Shown here piece after piece: positions 48,640 through 62,300 of a DNA stretch of 64,000 nucleotides (positions are counted from its first letter, which is position 1; every line of letters starts with the position of its first letter). The notes under the pieces were generated by a model that did not search any database, was not told where the DNA came from, and saw nothing but the letters and a program-made list of their open reading frames with translations. The stretch comes from Gorsachius magnificus (Eukaryota; Chordata; Aves; Pelecaniformes; Ardeidae), in assembly GCA_034008185.1 (NCBI GenBank), contig CM067084.1:17946885-18010884 (forward strand), written 5' to 3'. A program made the translations under genes and the position numbers.

Positions 48640-51600
48640 AATATAGTTTGGCCCCTGCACGGATTCAAGACTTTTCAGTTATCCTAAAAGAAATGATAAG
48701 GAGAAAATAACAGCCGAGGGTTTTAACTCATGCACAGAAGTAACCCTGAGATCACTATTATTTTTAATTACTGAACAGCTGAACTCAAACCTACTTTTAC
48801 TCTCTCTCCCTTGAAAGGAGCAGCCTTGACTTCAATGAAGTCTGAGCAGTTAGCTACAGCTGAGCCCCAGCCCTTCCTTTTGGGATTAAAGCGAGTCCCT
48901 TTTTGTTATCCTTTGTTGCCAATCCACTTCTCATCTCCGTTCGGAGCTGATGAGCTCTTAAGATATATGCATACATCCCACGTCGCTAAGCATATAGGAA
49001 TCACTGCTCAGGTCGGTGAATTTTAAGAGCGTGGGTAGGGTGTTGGGACACGCGCTGACAGCTTGGCCCTTTCCTCACACCTGCCCTTTCACAGCAGCTG
49101 GGAAACGGCTCCCGGGTTATTCTGCACTCCGAGCCATTTGTCCTGTGACCTGCTGGTGCGTGCGTGCATGCCTCCGAGAGGGGAGGGGGGCAGACGAGTC
49201 CCAGCAGCACTGCAGTGCTTCCCTGCCCAACCTCATCAGGATGGTCTTGGGAGAGCAGCCAAGCTTTAAGGAAAGCAGTCCTTGCTCTCACAGGGCGCTT
49301 AGAGAAGCTGGCCCTCCAGGAAGGGCTGGAAGCTTTCCCCGGAGCTGAGGGCAGCAGCTTGTGTCAACACATCCCCCCCAGCCTACCTGTGCGGGGCGGG
49401 GGTCGTGGCTATGGAAAACACAGCTTTTTCATCACCGCTGTTGTGCAAGAGCCTTGCTCCGCCTGCGCGCACACGCACATAAACCATGCATCAGCATTTA
49501 CATTTGTAACATGCTCCTGCCCAGGGCTTGTCTTTGCCCTCGCTCAGCGCTGTAACCTCCCCACGGCTCTGCCCAGCAGAGCAGAGGCGGCACCGCAAGC
49601 GGGGAGGGAGCAGTCCCTCCTCCCGGGGGAAGGTGCTGGTGGGACAGCTGAAGGCCCAGCCTCTGGAAAACCAGCTGGATTTGAGCTACCACTGGCTCTT
49701 GGCAGCCTGGTTTTACCCTTTATTTAATGTGGTCAGTTACATTTTTTTGGTCATTCCCCTCCATGCAATAATGACTTCACAGCTTTTCCTAGACGTTCAC
49801 ACTTAGAAAACCCACGTTGCATCTCCCGCTGGCCTGCCTGCCCCACAGCACGGAGGGCCTCAGTGGGGGCAGCACGCCAGGGGCTGCGGCAGGCCCTTGA
49901 GCAGGCACGACTGCACTTATGGTCATCACTGGCCGTGTCCAAGCTTTGGTCCCATTTCTTAGAAATTCCCCCTCCTTCGGGGCCAGCCACACCCAACGCA
50001 ACATCACTCAACTCCCCCAGGAAGACAGGGCAGGACTTGGCTCCCAAGACACCAGTCCTGTTCTCGTGCTCGCTCACCCTGTCGTCCTCCTCTCCACGTT
50101 GTGTGGGCACGCTAACCTCACCAGTGAAGCCACACCGCGTCCTGACATGGAGACAGACACGTTCCACTGCCAGTGATCCTTTAAAAGCACATGTGCCTTT
50201 CTTATGATGGTATACAGCACAAAACACACTGAGCCTAGAAAGCAGGCTCCAAACCTCACCCTTCTGAACTGTCCAAGTCATCAGAAGCGTGATGAAAGAC
50301 AATTTGGTCACAGCAAATTGGCCACAAATTTGGTAACACTGGACTGGGCTATGGCACTATCACAGAATGAAATGCCGCCATTTTTTAGTTCAAAATAGCT
50401 CCCCTTTGCCAAAACCAGCCAGCTACAGACCTGTGAACTAGCACACCCAACAGACGCGTTGGAAGATCTGGCCATTTGTTTTAGCTGCTAAATTGAATCC
50501 CTGGCCCTGGCAGGTGCTTCTGCCTGGCAGGAGCCGTGGTGGAGCTGAAGGCTGGTGCGCTTGCAGCGAGCTGCCCTGTCACTCACCGACTGCCCTGCTT
50601 CACTCCCAAGCCAGCTGCTGGCCTGTCTGATGCCTGCTGGGGATTTTATGGCTCCAACACTGACATTTGAGCTGCCATGAATTTCACGGGACACCATTCT
50701 TCCTTCTCCTGGACCCAGGTTTAGTGCAGGAACCTCACAAGAGGCTACGGCTTTCCTAATTAATCACCCTTTTGTTTGTCTGGATGGAAGGGAGCCAAAC
50801 GAACTCTCCCAACGCCTGATTTTCCACAGGGACTCTGAATTGCACTATCTAAATGCAACACTAAAGCCTGTACTCCGTGGGGCAGGGATGGGACTGCGCT
50901 TTCCCAATCAAAAAGTCCATCAGGACTGCAGCCCCCGCCGCTTGCCCACGCTTGCTCCTGGCAGCTCCACTCTCCGCCCTGCCTGGGGGGCTCCAGAGGC
51001 AGCCGTGCAGCCCAGCCCGACGGGCTCTGGCCACCGCACTCGGCCTCTGGCTACCGCACTCAGCCTCTGGCTCCACAACCCGCATGGAAAACAAAAAGGG
51101 CAATTTTCTGTTTGTTTGTTTGTTTCACCAAGGCAGGCTTCTCGGTGACCTGTGGAAGGGAGTTTTTGGACACGCCACAGGCCGGCAGAGGCGGAGAGGA
51201 GGAGCATGCACACATTGGGGTGCCAAGGGCAGATGAGGGCCATGAAACCACCCCGCGAGGCTGGCTCACCTTTCCAAAGCCGGGCGATGCCCTCCATCAG
51301 ACTTCACAAGCTGTGGAGATGAGGTGCTGCAGGGCGCTCTGTAGGCAGGACGTGACACTAAGCTGCAAGTTCTTTGCGTCATTCAAAGTACTGTACCAAG
51401 TTAAGCGCACATTAGCTAACTTGGTATGGCACAGATCAAAGAAGGTGGCTAACTCTTTTTTTGCCCATGGGAAAATGAGGTTGAAACACTGCATGCTGCA
51501 CGATGCGGCTGCACACACCAGCCTGGAGCTACTGTTAGGAGGGCATCTCTCCCTGCAAGGGGTGGGCAGCAATGCCAGACCCTACACCCTGCAGGTGGCG

Positions 51601-52600
51601 TGGTTTGGTGGCTCAAAATGCTTTGAAGAAGTTCATCACGACCTGCTCCATGACAGCAAAGCAGCACGCTGGGCTGCAGCCGCCAGGTGCCTGCAGGTAG
51701 GCTGAGAAGTACAGTAATTCCCCCATTAGAGAGAAAACATTTTCTCCAGTGTATGAAAAGATTTAAAATACAGAAATCCCCAAGTAAGAAATACTTGAAC
51801 CTATGAAAAGTGGACATTACCGATGCTATATAACCAAGATATAGCTTAGGAAGGCCACGAAAATTGCTGCTGTAACTACTGCTTGAGAGCACACTTTAAT
51901 ATAACTAAAACCCCCAAAGAGTTCACGGAAAGAGTTAACATTTAAACGCAGTAAGCACAGACAACTGCATTCATCTTAGAAGTTCCTTTTCTTTTACAAC
52001 CAGAGAAATCACTTACTGTCAAATACCAAGGATGCAATGCCAATTCCGGTGCTCATCAGCCAAGGAATGTGGTGGGCCCAGCTGCATCAAAGCCTGTTTT
52101 TCAGTTAAGAGAAAAACTGTTAGCCACCATTGCTGGCACGTAATTAACTGCCAACAGGAAACCCCACATTCTTCAGCATTAACAGCTTAGAAAAGGGTAT
52201 AAAAATGGACTGAAAAATTAGTAAAATATTTCAACATTTGGGGATCTTAGGCTGTTCCTCACCAGACAAGGTCAAGGTCTGCTCTAGCAGTCATTCTCTC
52301 CTTGGGGAAGATGATTTACACTGTTTTTTGGTATTTCCTCCTCTTCCACTGTCCTTATCCAGCATGACTTAAATCATTCTTTTCTGTCTGCTTTCTCTGT
52401 ATCAGTACAGCCTATTCTTCTACATACTCCCAAATTCTGATGGCTTCACACTCTACAATGACACTTATAAAGCAATAAAGAATAACCAAAGACACACGAT
52501 TTCACACTGCATCGTCGCGGATGACCGTACTCACGTTCAGAAAGCAAAACCGGAACAAGTAATAGAAATTTACTCCTCGCGATGATATAGAAACATGCTA
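48640..52600. other. Intergenic region between convergent genes
   Basis: No exon is recognised. GC-richer patches at 49.0-49.7 kb and 50.5-51.7 kb are open in several frames but do not resemble proteins. A three-unit tandem repeat of about 20 bp lies at 51024-51078. Both flanking genes end here, so promoters are not expected. Confidence 0.6.
51024..51078 (+). repeat. Three-copy tandem repeat of about 20 bp
   Basis: Units CTCTGGCCACCGCACTCGG, CCTCTGGCTACCGCACTCAG and a partial CCTCTGGCTCCAC follow one another. They differ by a few substitutions. This is a small local duplication with no evident function. Confidence 0.75.
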
Positions 52601-52614
52601 CTCATTAGTTACCA

Positions 52615-55600
52615 CTCCCACGTTAAAAACATTTATTCAGCTGCAGATGTTGCGTCTTTCCAACAAATGCAAAACAGCTTTTTGGTGGTAAATAGCAAGT
52701 ATTTATTGGAAATGAAAAAAATACTTCAGTACCTGAACTATTGCATTTAATCATGTATTGTTGTAATTGTGTTACTCTACCTTTTTGCATTGGAGACAAA
52801 TATACAATGAACATTCAGATATCACAGATTGCACACTAGATAGTAAATCGTCAGGCCTTTTACGTAACCACCAAAAAACAGATATTGGATTCTGCAATAT
52901 AGTACAAAATTCCACACTCCAGTCTTAGCCAGTTATCTTCAATTTACTCCTGATGCTGTACAAATAAATGGCCATTTAACTAGGGCTTACAAGTTAATAA
53001 CAGGACAAAAAAATATACATTGCACTGACACAAAAAGTCAGCTGTGTTAATAGTCATGCAACAAGTAACCAAACTTGCTGAAATTAAAAATACTTTCTAA
53101 AAACAGTTTTAACTGCATAAATATTTTATACACAGTTCATTTACTGAAACAAAAGGAATCTTTAAATGATACAAAGCAAATATAAGTTTCTACCAATTTT
53201 ATACATAAGAAAGTGCAAAATAACTTATCTAAAGTGTTTTGCTATTGAACTGATGAATGTTGGCTGGCGGCAGCCAACCCCCTCTCATAAGCATGACGTT
53301 ACAGTTGCACACTACATACGAATGTTAAGAGTACATGAGTAAGTATACTACAAAGAACAAGGCAGGAGAAGACTGTGAGGTACTTGCAGAGAATACAATC
53401 TACTAATGTTAGTGTACATGAGTATATCTTTGCTCAACAGATTTTTACATGGAAAACAAAGCAAGTATTTGCATTAGAAGCTTGAAAGAAATGGAAAAAA
53501 AAAACCCCACTCCCAAGTGAACAAAACAGTTGCCCACAGCACCAGCTGCCAGAGGAAATATGAGCAGGTGTGCTTCTTCCCCTCCACCTCCTACAAGCAA
53601 GAAAGCGGTTTTTGGAACAACGCAACCAAAGAATTAAGTCAGAGGGCTGTGGTGATTTGTTTGCAAAATGTAAATTGGGACTAACCTCTACGCTCCAGAA
53701 TTTGTAAAGAATAATGACCTTGATTTTTTTAGTAGGCTGCCAAACATCAAACACGTCAAACACCACCCGTACAACGTGCCCACGTAGCTGAACGCAATCA
53801 ACTACCTCTTCACTCTTCACCACTACCTTCATGACCCCACATTAGTACTATATGCCAACTGTTTGCTTTAGCGTTTAGATTATATCAGTGTTATTGTCAT
53901 AAACCTTGTTTTTATTAGGGTTTAATTACGTGGCTGAACAAGTTGCAGCCTGTAGAAGACTTCCTTAAATTTGGTTTTGGTTTGAAATCTGGAGGCAAGG
54001 GGAAGAAAACTCTGTGGACTCCAAGGCATTTCAGAGTTGTTACAAGCGCCTTTTCTTCAAACTGAAAACGTTAAGGCCACTAGCCTGTCTTCTGAACTAT
54101 GCTGGTTTCGCATCATTTTGGGAAGGGTGAAGGCAACGTTAGAGAGAACAGCTGAACACAGAAATTCCAGTGCTCTGCACATGCTTACTGAGGACCTCCT
54201 CTTGCTTTTAGGGACAAATCTGTCAGGATAGCCACGCAGCGTGGCTACTTGATAATCACTCTTTGGATCCAAAGGGATCTATTTGGGTCACCTAATCTCT
54301 ACAAACCTGCATTTACTCAACAGTGTGCAAAGGCTCTAGAGAAGCCTTTCTGTTCATTTAGGGACCTAGTACACATACCAAAACAGGATATATTTCATTT
54401 TACAGACCAGCACATACATAATAAACAAACATGTATCAAAATACATATTTAACCTTCAGTGCATAAACATGTGATACCAGGGTAAATAGTAAGTGGTCAG
54501 GATTAACAAATTATTCACCGCTAGAAGCTCAAATCAAGAGAAGACAGGTGTGCCCCCGCAGTGCCAAGGACCCTCTGGAAAGAGCTCACACCACCACAGA
54601 GGGTCGGGCATTTTTTGACAGTGCAATTCTGATGACAATGCCATTTTTTTCTGATGACATTTGCTGTCCCAAGACTGGAGTCTGCCCAAATCATTCATAG
54701 TGAAGGATAATCTCATCATCTCAAGTGAAGACGCTCACTGAAATACTAGCAGAGCAAAACTGGAGCCACCTGTCTTCTGTTGGTTTGGGTCATATCCTTA
54801 CCGCTACCAAAAAGAATCCATTGTGAATATACCTAGATCTAGATCAGTTTGTCACCCATTTACAAAATATATACACATATGTTAAAAAACAAAACCAAAC
54901 CGAACACCAGCCTGCCCCCTGGCCCCCCCCCCCGCCCCACCCCCCCACCAGCCCAACCAAAAACCCACTGGCAAGACCTCATTCAGAAATTAAGTCCATG
55001 GGCCTATCTGATGCATGTGTTCCAATCCCAGTGGATAACAGTGTCTCTACTTCATCCCGTATGTAGTGCAAAATAAATGACAGAGTAGTAAAAAAATACT
55101 GCAATTAAATTCATATTGGAACTTAAAAACCATAATGGAAATCTACTGCTGTCCTCAAGTTGATGCCATGTGCTGAAATGCAAAGATAGCTCTCATAAGC
55201 ATTTCTGACATGACTAATATCACCCTATTTTAGAGCAATGCCTATTGTTCCAAAAGGTTTTTTTGCAAACAAGCTACAGGACAACAGTGGTTAAATTCTA
55301 TGCACAAGGAATTCATTCTGTACCTATACGCAAGCCAATTGCTATTGACTAAGGATGGTAAAAGCTGGTTCTTGCACTGCATGAATCAGCTGCTAATGAA
55401 CATTAAGTAATTTAACAAAACTGCAGCTCTGACGTATGTATAAAAAAGGCCTTATTAAATATGAACAACACTGAGGTGGTAAATAGTTTGGTATAAAATG
55501 CAACACAAGTGTACAATTTAGTTCCTGGTTATCTTACAGCTAGAATAAAATACTCCAAGTCCTATTCTCAAAAATGTTTTTTTTTGAAAAAATCCATGTA

Positions 55601-56265
55601 ATTCTATGAATAGCCTTACTTAAATAAGATACTGCGGGCAACTGAAAGAACAAACATGCACAGACTGGATTTTTAACAGAAATATGCATAATGCCTTCGA
55701 GTTTTCTGGTTTTTTTAAACATTCGTATTTAAATTGATAGATGAGATAAAGATGCCACACAAAGTATAGTGGTTAATCTGAAGACCCATGTAACAGGCAG
55801 TTAAGTTCATATTTAGATAAAAAGGCCATTATACCTATTTACAATATACACAGTTGCTTGCGAAGAAGGCAGATTTACAACTATCTTCTAAAAAGCCTTC
55901 CCCTCCCCCTCCCCCCGATAAAGATGACTAGCTCTACAAAAACAAGACAAGAACGGGTGTTTAGGATAAGTAAGGATTTTCTCAATAGCCACGTCAATGT
56001 AGGTTTAGGGGTTGACAGTTCTATTGGATTTGTGGTTATTAATCATGTCTTCCTGGACCTTGCTCTTCTTTCAATTATGCTGTTAGCCTCATTTACCTTC
56101 TGTCAACACAAATCAATCCAATGATCCCTTTTAGTGCTTAAAACTCAGTAAAAACTTAAGTGTAAACAGACAGTATTCTAATCCCTTCCAATCACTGCAC
56201 GATATTTTCACTAGTCCTTGGAGTGACGGTGGGGCTGGATGGGGTCTCTGTTTGCCAGGACCCCA
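52615..56265 (-). other. WDFY3: WDFY3 3' UTR
   Basis: From the WDFY3 stop down to about 52615 there is no other exon. The sequence is AT-rich and non-coding, as expected for a long 3' UTR of about 3.65 kb. Two minus-strand AATAAA hexamers lie close together near its end (52709-52704 and 52637-52632), and I place the 3' end just after the second. A C-rich tract at about 54925-54950 is G-rich in the transcript. Confidence 0.7.
52632..52637 (-). promoter_or_regulatory. WDFY3: WDFY3 poly(A) signal
   Basis: On the minus strand this reads AATAAA, about 3.6 kb beyond the stop codon. A second AATAAA at 52704-52709 lies 72 bp upstream in the transcript and could serve as an alternative. Confidence 0.55.
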
Positions 56266-56386
56266 TCAATTTCTGGGTCCCTCCTCTGAACCCCGCTCAT
56301 GCTGCAGGTTGTAGAAGCAGTTCTGGCAGACTCTGACTGGTGATGAAATCTTCAGACGCTTGATTTCGGACTGAAACCTACTGCAC
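56266..56386 (-). CDS. WDFY3: WDFY3 terminal coding exon with stop
   Basis: After acceptor CCTCTACAG the exon completes the FYVE domain (CSRFQSEIKRLKISSPVRVC, QNCFYNL) and the tail GSEEGPRN before TGA at 56268-56266. All eight zinc-ligand cysteines or equivalents of the finger are present across this and the previous exon. Confidence 0.95.
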
Positions 56387-59300
56387 CTGTAGAGGAAAAC
56401 AAACATTGCTGTGAACACAGGTCCTCTCCTGACCTAGCCATTTCTGCCCATGAAATTATCATCATGACTCCATATACCAGAAAAACTGTCCAAATTTGTA
56501 TTGCCAAAGAAGTGCAATGCAGTGTGACAGAAGCAGACTTTAACTTGTATGATCACCACAGAATCAATGAAATGACTCTACGTGAGAGGTAGCTTAAAAA
56601 AAGCTGTTGTCACCAGTTTAGACTCAAGGTACAGCTACAGAGATGAATCTAGAAATACCGTCTGACCCAGTGGACCAGAGAAGAGACTCCCACCTCAGCT
56701 CCTGGGTAAGGGGAGCTCACATACACCCTTCTGTGTCACACATTTTCCTGTCTGAGGCTGCATGCTACTGGCTCCTACATCAGCATCCTTACAGTCCCGC
56801 ACACAGTTTACAATTTGACTGGGTTGCTCATAGACTGACAAGAACAACTAGTTGCTGCAGAAGAAGTTTGTTTGGGGTTTGGTAGGGTTTTTTTTCATTT
56901 GGCTTGGGGTTTTTTGTTTTCTTTGCTACCTTCATTTGTCTAGAGTTTTTCCCAGATGGGCGACAGAGGTTTTCAAAGCTGCAAGCAGATTTCATTCTCT
57001 CCAGATACCTGTCTTGCTAACTGGATTTATAAACAGGCAGGTCTGTCTTTTCTAATTCATCCCTGAAGGTTTTGAGAGTTTTGATGTTTTTTCTTCATCA
57101 GTTCTGTTTTGGTAAGAGAAACCTCAGTCTATCAGCACAGTTCCGTGGTATGCAACAGCTTCACCCAGCCTAAAATTCTGTATGCAAAAGAGCCCAAAGG
57201 AGACTGTTGGCTGACTTACTTCTGGCAGAAGAGCTGTCCACAGTTCCTGCAATGGTGACGCCTCTCAGTGAGTGAAAAACGGACTGCGCAGCCCGAACAG
57301 CTGTCTCCTCCCTCGTCCTTCACCCAGTGATCAGCTGCAGATCGGCCAGGCTGATCGCTTACAGACCAGCTGAACACTCTGCCTCGACCATCCCCAATAA
57401 GAATTCTGCTGTGATCCCTGCAAGAAAAAAAGCAAAAGTGTTCCTGTAACAACTCTGGCACAGCAATGTGCAGACATCGATGACAGATTTTACATGTCAG
57501 AATACGTAACATGTTAAACTACTGGCATAGTAAACAATCAGCAAATTAGCCTGGTCTGAGAAATGGACAACACTCTGTGTAACACAATGCAACCGAATGA
57601 GTCTACTTATTTTAGTATTTTTTTTAATCTCAGTCCTTGAACAAGGCTGCCCTAAACAGAAGCACCACAAAACAGCATTATGCAGAGAACAATGGCTGGT
57701 TCGTACTGCTTCCCACTGAAACAATGTTTTAAGCAATCGCTTGCAAGCTACTCACTTAGAGATGCCAAGCGCAGTGATTTCTGCTGGATGTGCATTGTCT
57801 TTGCGATCAAATGCCGTGTGCATAGTTAGTTTGCTTCTAAACACCAACTGACGCTCCCATCTGTATCCTAGAAATGAATGGGAAGTAGAAGGGGAAAAAG
57901 AAAGTTTGCTTATTCTCATTTTTTCTCCCTCCTCCCCCAACATACCTGTATGTGTGACTTCACAGAAAGAAAGAATGTCCCCCCAGAGATAACACTCTTA
58001 CTCAAATTTCACTCAGGGAAAGCACATTTTTCAACTGCTCCCCTATGCATGTAAGAAAGGAGAGGATACGAAACAACGCATGGAGCCTACAATTTCTCTG
58101 TGCCCAGTAGGGAGCTGTAGAGAATGGTGACATACACAAGGAAGCTGTACCAAAGCCTGACAGGACCGGGATAGTGTCATCTTTTTGGTTTTTATTTTGT
58201 TTTCTTGATTTGATTTTTGAAGTCAAGACTCAGATTTCCAGCTGTCATTAATTTTCTTCATTAAAGCTCATATGATGGTGTGTTTTGGGTACGTGGCTGA
58301 AACAGATTTGATGACATACCAGTGTTTTGGCTGCTGTTCAGCAGTACTTGCAGGGTGTCAAGGTTTTCCCTTTTTCCCCACTCTGCTCCCTCCCCCCCTC
58401 AGGAGTTTGGAGGGGACACAAGCTGGACAGCTGACTCAAACTGACCATCGGGATATTTCACATCATATAACATCATGCTCAGCAATAAAACTGAGAGGAG
58501 GGTTTTTTCGGGAAGGCAACCATTTGCTCAGAGACTAGCTGGTCATCATTCTGCTTGCTGGAGGTGACGAGTGATTGCCTTTGCATCACTTCATTTTACC
58601 ATCCTCTTTCCTTCACTTATTGAGACTATCCTTATCTTGACTTGCAAGTTCCCTTGCTTTTGTTCTTTCTGTTCTCTCCACGGTCCTGCTGCAAGGGGTT
58701 GCTGTGGTCGCAGTGGCGAGCGGCTTTGCTGCCGGCCAAGGTAAACGGACCACAGCTTCTCAGGAAAATCTTGAGCAACATGCAACCTTTGCACACAAAT
58801 TTTTCTCTTCACTGACCATTTTGGAATTTATCAGCCAACCTTGCTTAAAGCTACATTAGACAGACTGCCTTACGGGTCAGTGCTCACAGCGCATTTATCT
58901 AACAGAGGAAGCGTGCCCCATTTCTTTTACCTGGTTTAAGCTTGCTGTAGTGCCGTGCTTCAGCATAGCTGGGGTGCGGGTGGTTAACCTGAGCATGGGG
59001 ATGCATTTTTGCTTGTCCCTCAGAATAATTCACAAAGATAAAGCCATCTTTCTCATCCAAGCTGAGCTGGTCTGACCAACGTCTGGAGTCATCAGAACCG
59101 CTGTCTGCTGACCATGCTGCTGCTGCTCTGTTTGATGATGACCTAGGCCTGTGGCTGGTGCTGCTTGGTTGACTCTGGCTCTCCTGCAGTTTCATGTCCT
59201 GGCCTATGCATGGATCGTCTGCCTCAGAGTCACTGCTGTCCTCTTCGTGGGCTTCTTGCCCTGGATTCACCCAACAGGAGAGAAGATGTTGTTAGCAAGG

Positions 59301-62300
59301 CTGCTTATGGCCTGACCTTCTTTGCTATTCTGCTGCTGCACCACCTACAACCCAACAGGTAGCACCACAGTATGACCAGAAGACGACTGCATGCAGGCAT
59401 CTCAAAGTCTCTGCAAAGAGATCAAGCTCCTGCCAGGACTCACGCTATTAATCTTTTTTGCACTGGTCTGTCAGAAAACAGCATTCCTTAGCTGAAACCA
59501 CTTCCTATGATAGTCCGTCTGAGGTAGGCATAGACATAATGAGCAAAATTTTGAAAAATACTCAAGTTAGCAAAACCAAATCCTGCTGCCTTTCAGCAAA
59601 GTTTACACAAGTAAGCGCAGTCAGCTATGCTGAAACTCCGGCTGACTGAGAAACATGATGCAGATTTGTTAATAACAGGTTTTGTTAATACAAAAAAGCA
59701 ACTGCCAAAGATATTTATATTCCTAGTGACACTGAAAAAAAAAGCTGTATTTATGTAATAATTACTGAGTATCATGCGGCCCAGATCCAAATCCAGATCC
59801 CATCTTCAATGTGCAGAGGGCAAGAGGAAGATGAGATGGCTATAAAAGAAGCACCCATCAAGCACAGACTGAAATCTTCCAACAGCGGAAAAGTATATGG
59901 CCAGCACTGCTTGTTTAAACAGCATGCTGTTCCATCATTATGTTTTCTAACCCTGCTGTTATGCTATAATTCCGTTTCAAAATTTAAAAAAAAAAAAAAA
60001 AAAAGTCTAGCTTTTGGACAATGGTAGCATCTCTTGGGTTCACTGATAGCAGAAACAACCACACACAGAGAAGTTCAGTCTTCACAGGAAAAAAGGTACT
60101 GTGGGCATGATATTTTCTTACTCATAGCAGTATGAAACTACCATAAGCAAGGTGTGAACAAAGAACTCTGATGCTCTATTTATTATGCCCACTGGATGTC
60201 TATTGTCTTTTGAGACAAAATCCCCATCATCCATTCTGCACTGTAAGACCACAGGATTTTACCTACATATAGTGAAGAGCAGATAAGAGGCAAATACAAA
60301 GCAATTGTCAGAAGACATACCTATTTGTGCTTCCTGACAATCCTCTTGCATTTCCAGCATCTCCACAGGCTCTGGAGCTGGTGTTTCTGGTACTTGCAAA
60401 AACTCCATCCGCCAGAACTGGAGCAACAGGTGACAAGCAAAGTGGCATGTATTGAACTCTTAGCTTTCTTCTGAGCTACTTCTAGAGTTAAGATGGCTTA
60501 TTAGAACTGTGCGTTCGCACTGGTAGCATGAGAGGCAGGTCACATCTCCATACTAAGCCCTGTTTTGGGGGGCTAGACACTATAAGAGGACATCTGTGTT
60601 CAAGCCTGCATCACAAGCGAACGGGTCTTGTGCTGTTATTTAACATCTTAGCTGCTCAAATAAAAAAAATTCACTCCACACAGCAATCTGACCAGCAGAC
60701 TCCAGTTAAGGCAGACCCAGGACTGCACACAGCAAAGTACTGAAAATTGGGTTAGACTCGCAGTGATCAGAGATGCCACTAAGTTCTGTTCTTCTTTTCT
60801 TTCTAGGCAGCAAAATGAATTGTCTCAAGATGTGTAGAACAAAAATGGTGAAAGAAAACTACAATCTCCAGGCATGAAAGCTGGTGACTAAAAAGTGACC
60901 AAAATAGAGCAGGACAGAAAATGTATGCTGTTGACTATTGCTAGTTACCACATGACAACGGGTGCATTGAAAAGGAGAAGGAAAACTGAAAGACTGCATA
61001 GGGATGTCAGCTCACTGGAAGAGTTTTCCATGAATCTTCAACATCCATCTAACTTGTGGATAGGATACAGTGCACCACCCTGTGCAGAAATGGCACAGCT
61101 GGTTCCCAGGGCCAAAAGCAGTCTGCACTGTCTACCCAGCCCGGACTCCCTCCTTCCTGCGGGACTAATTGTTCAGGTGGAGCACCCAAGTATAGCGGGA
61201 CTGCTTTTGGTACTGGCCAGGACACTGTGTTGGATAGACATGGCTTCTCTAACTAGTACTACTACTACCAAGGCATAAGCTTATTTTTTCCAAGCAGTGA
61301 TTCCTGGTACTTACCCGGACAACTCCGTCCGAATGTCCAGTTACTATGACATTCTGGGTATCCCACTCATTCATCTCTGACACAAAGCAACACATTATTT
61401 GCTGGCTTCGGCCAGTGAAAGTGTTTACGCTTGCGGTAGGGCTGCCATTGATGCTCCATACATGGATGTAAGTGCCAGCACATGATACAATATCCCCCTG
61501 CAAAGACAAATAACGCCTCCATATTTCAATACAAGTCTCAGGTTTTCTTCAGCAAAAACATAAGCCGGGTTAATTTACAAGCCAAATTCAGCCATCAAGG
61601 CTGGCACTTTTCAGGAAGTTCTATTCAAGCTGAGGTTGGCGACCTGAACAAACCTTTAGGCTAGACTTAGTAGCAACCTATTTGTTGTATTTACAGCATA
61701 CAATGAGTAGACTTTTCACTTTTCACAGCATAAGAATCCAACACATTATTTTCAGTACTTTCTCTTCTCAGTTTTCAAAGACTCTGCTCATGTTGACTCC
61801 ACTCTTTTTCAAAACATGTACCACCTTAAATTTTACTTGCTTCCTTATTGGCAAAAGAGTAAGAGATGGTCCAAACCAGTGCAGAGGGGAAACAGGAGTT
61901 GCAGTCTGAAACACTGGCAACACTACAACCACCAGAATACTAGCAGCAAATAAACTGTGCCTCTTGCTACCCCCTTCGTTCATTACAGCCCCATTTTGTC
62001 TTGATTTCAACCACTACATCTGCTCCAGCTGCAATACGGTCCATCCAGCCCTGATGGACCAGCTACATAAAGTTTCAACACAGGCAAATTCTTTGATGTG
62101 CATGGGAGCTGGATAAATGGCAACCCGTAAGTTACAGGACAACCAGGGAGACAAGCTTTAAGGATATGTCTGTTTCCACTACAATTGTCACTACAGCTTC
62201 ATCCAAGGTATCTTCTGCTTCCTTTAAATTAAGCGTAAGAGAACAGAAGTCAACCAAAGTCACATATCAAAATCTTTTCTTAGCTCCCGTGGCAGGTTTG

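Noticed and set aside
49164..49727. 187-codon frame between PPM1K and WDFY3
   Set aside because: It has no homology I recognise, competing frames are open on the same strand, and the region is GC-rich with no CpG-island promoter.
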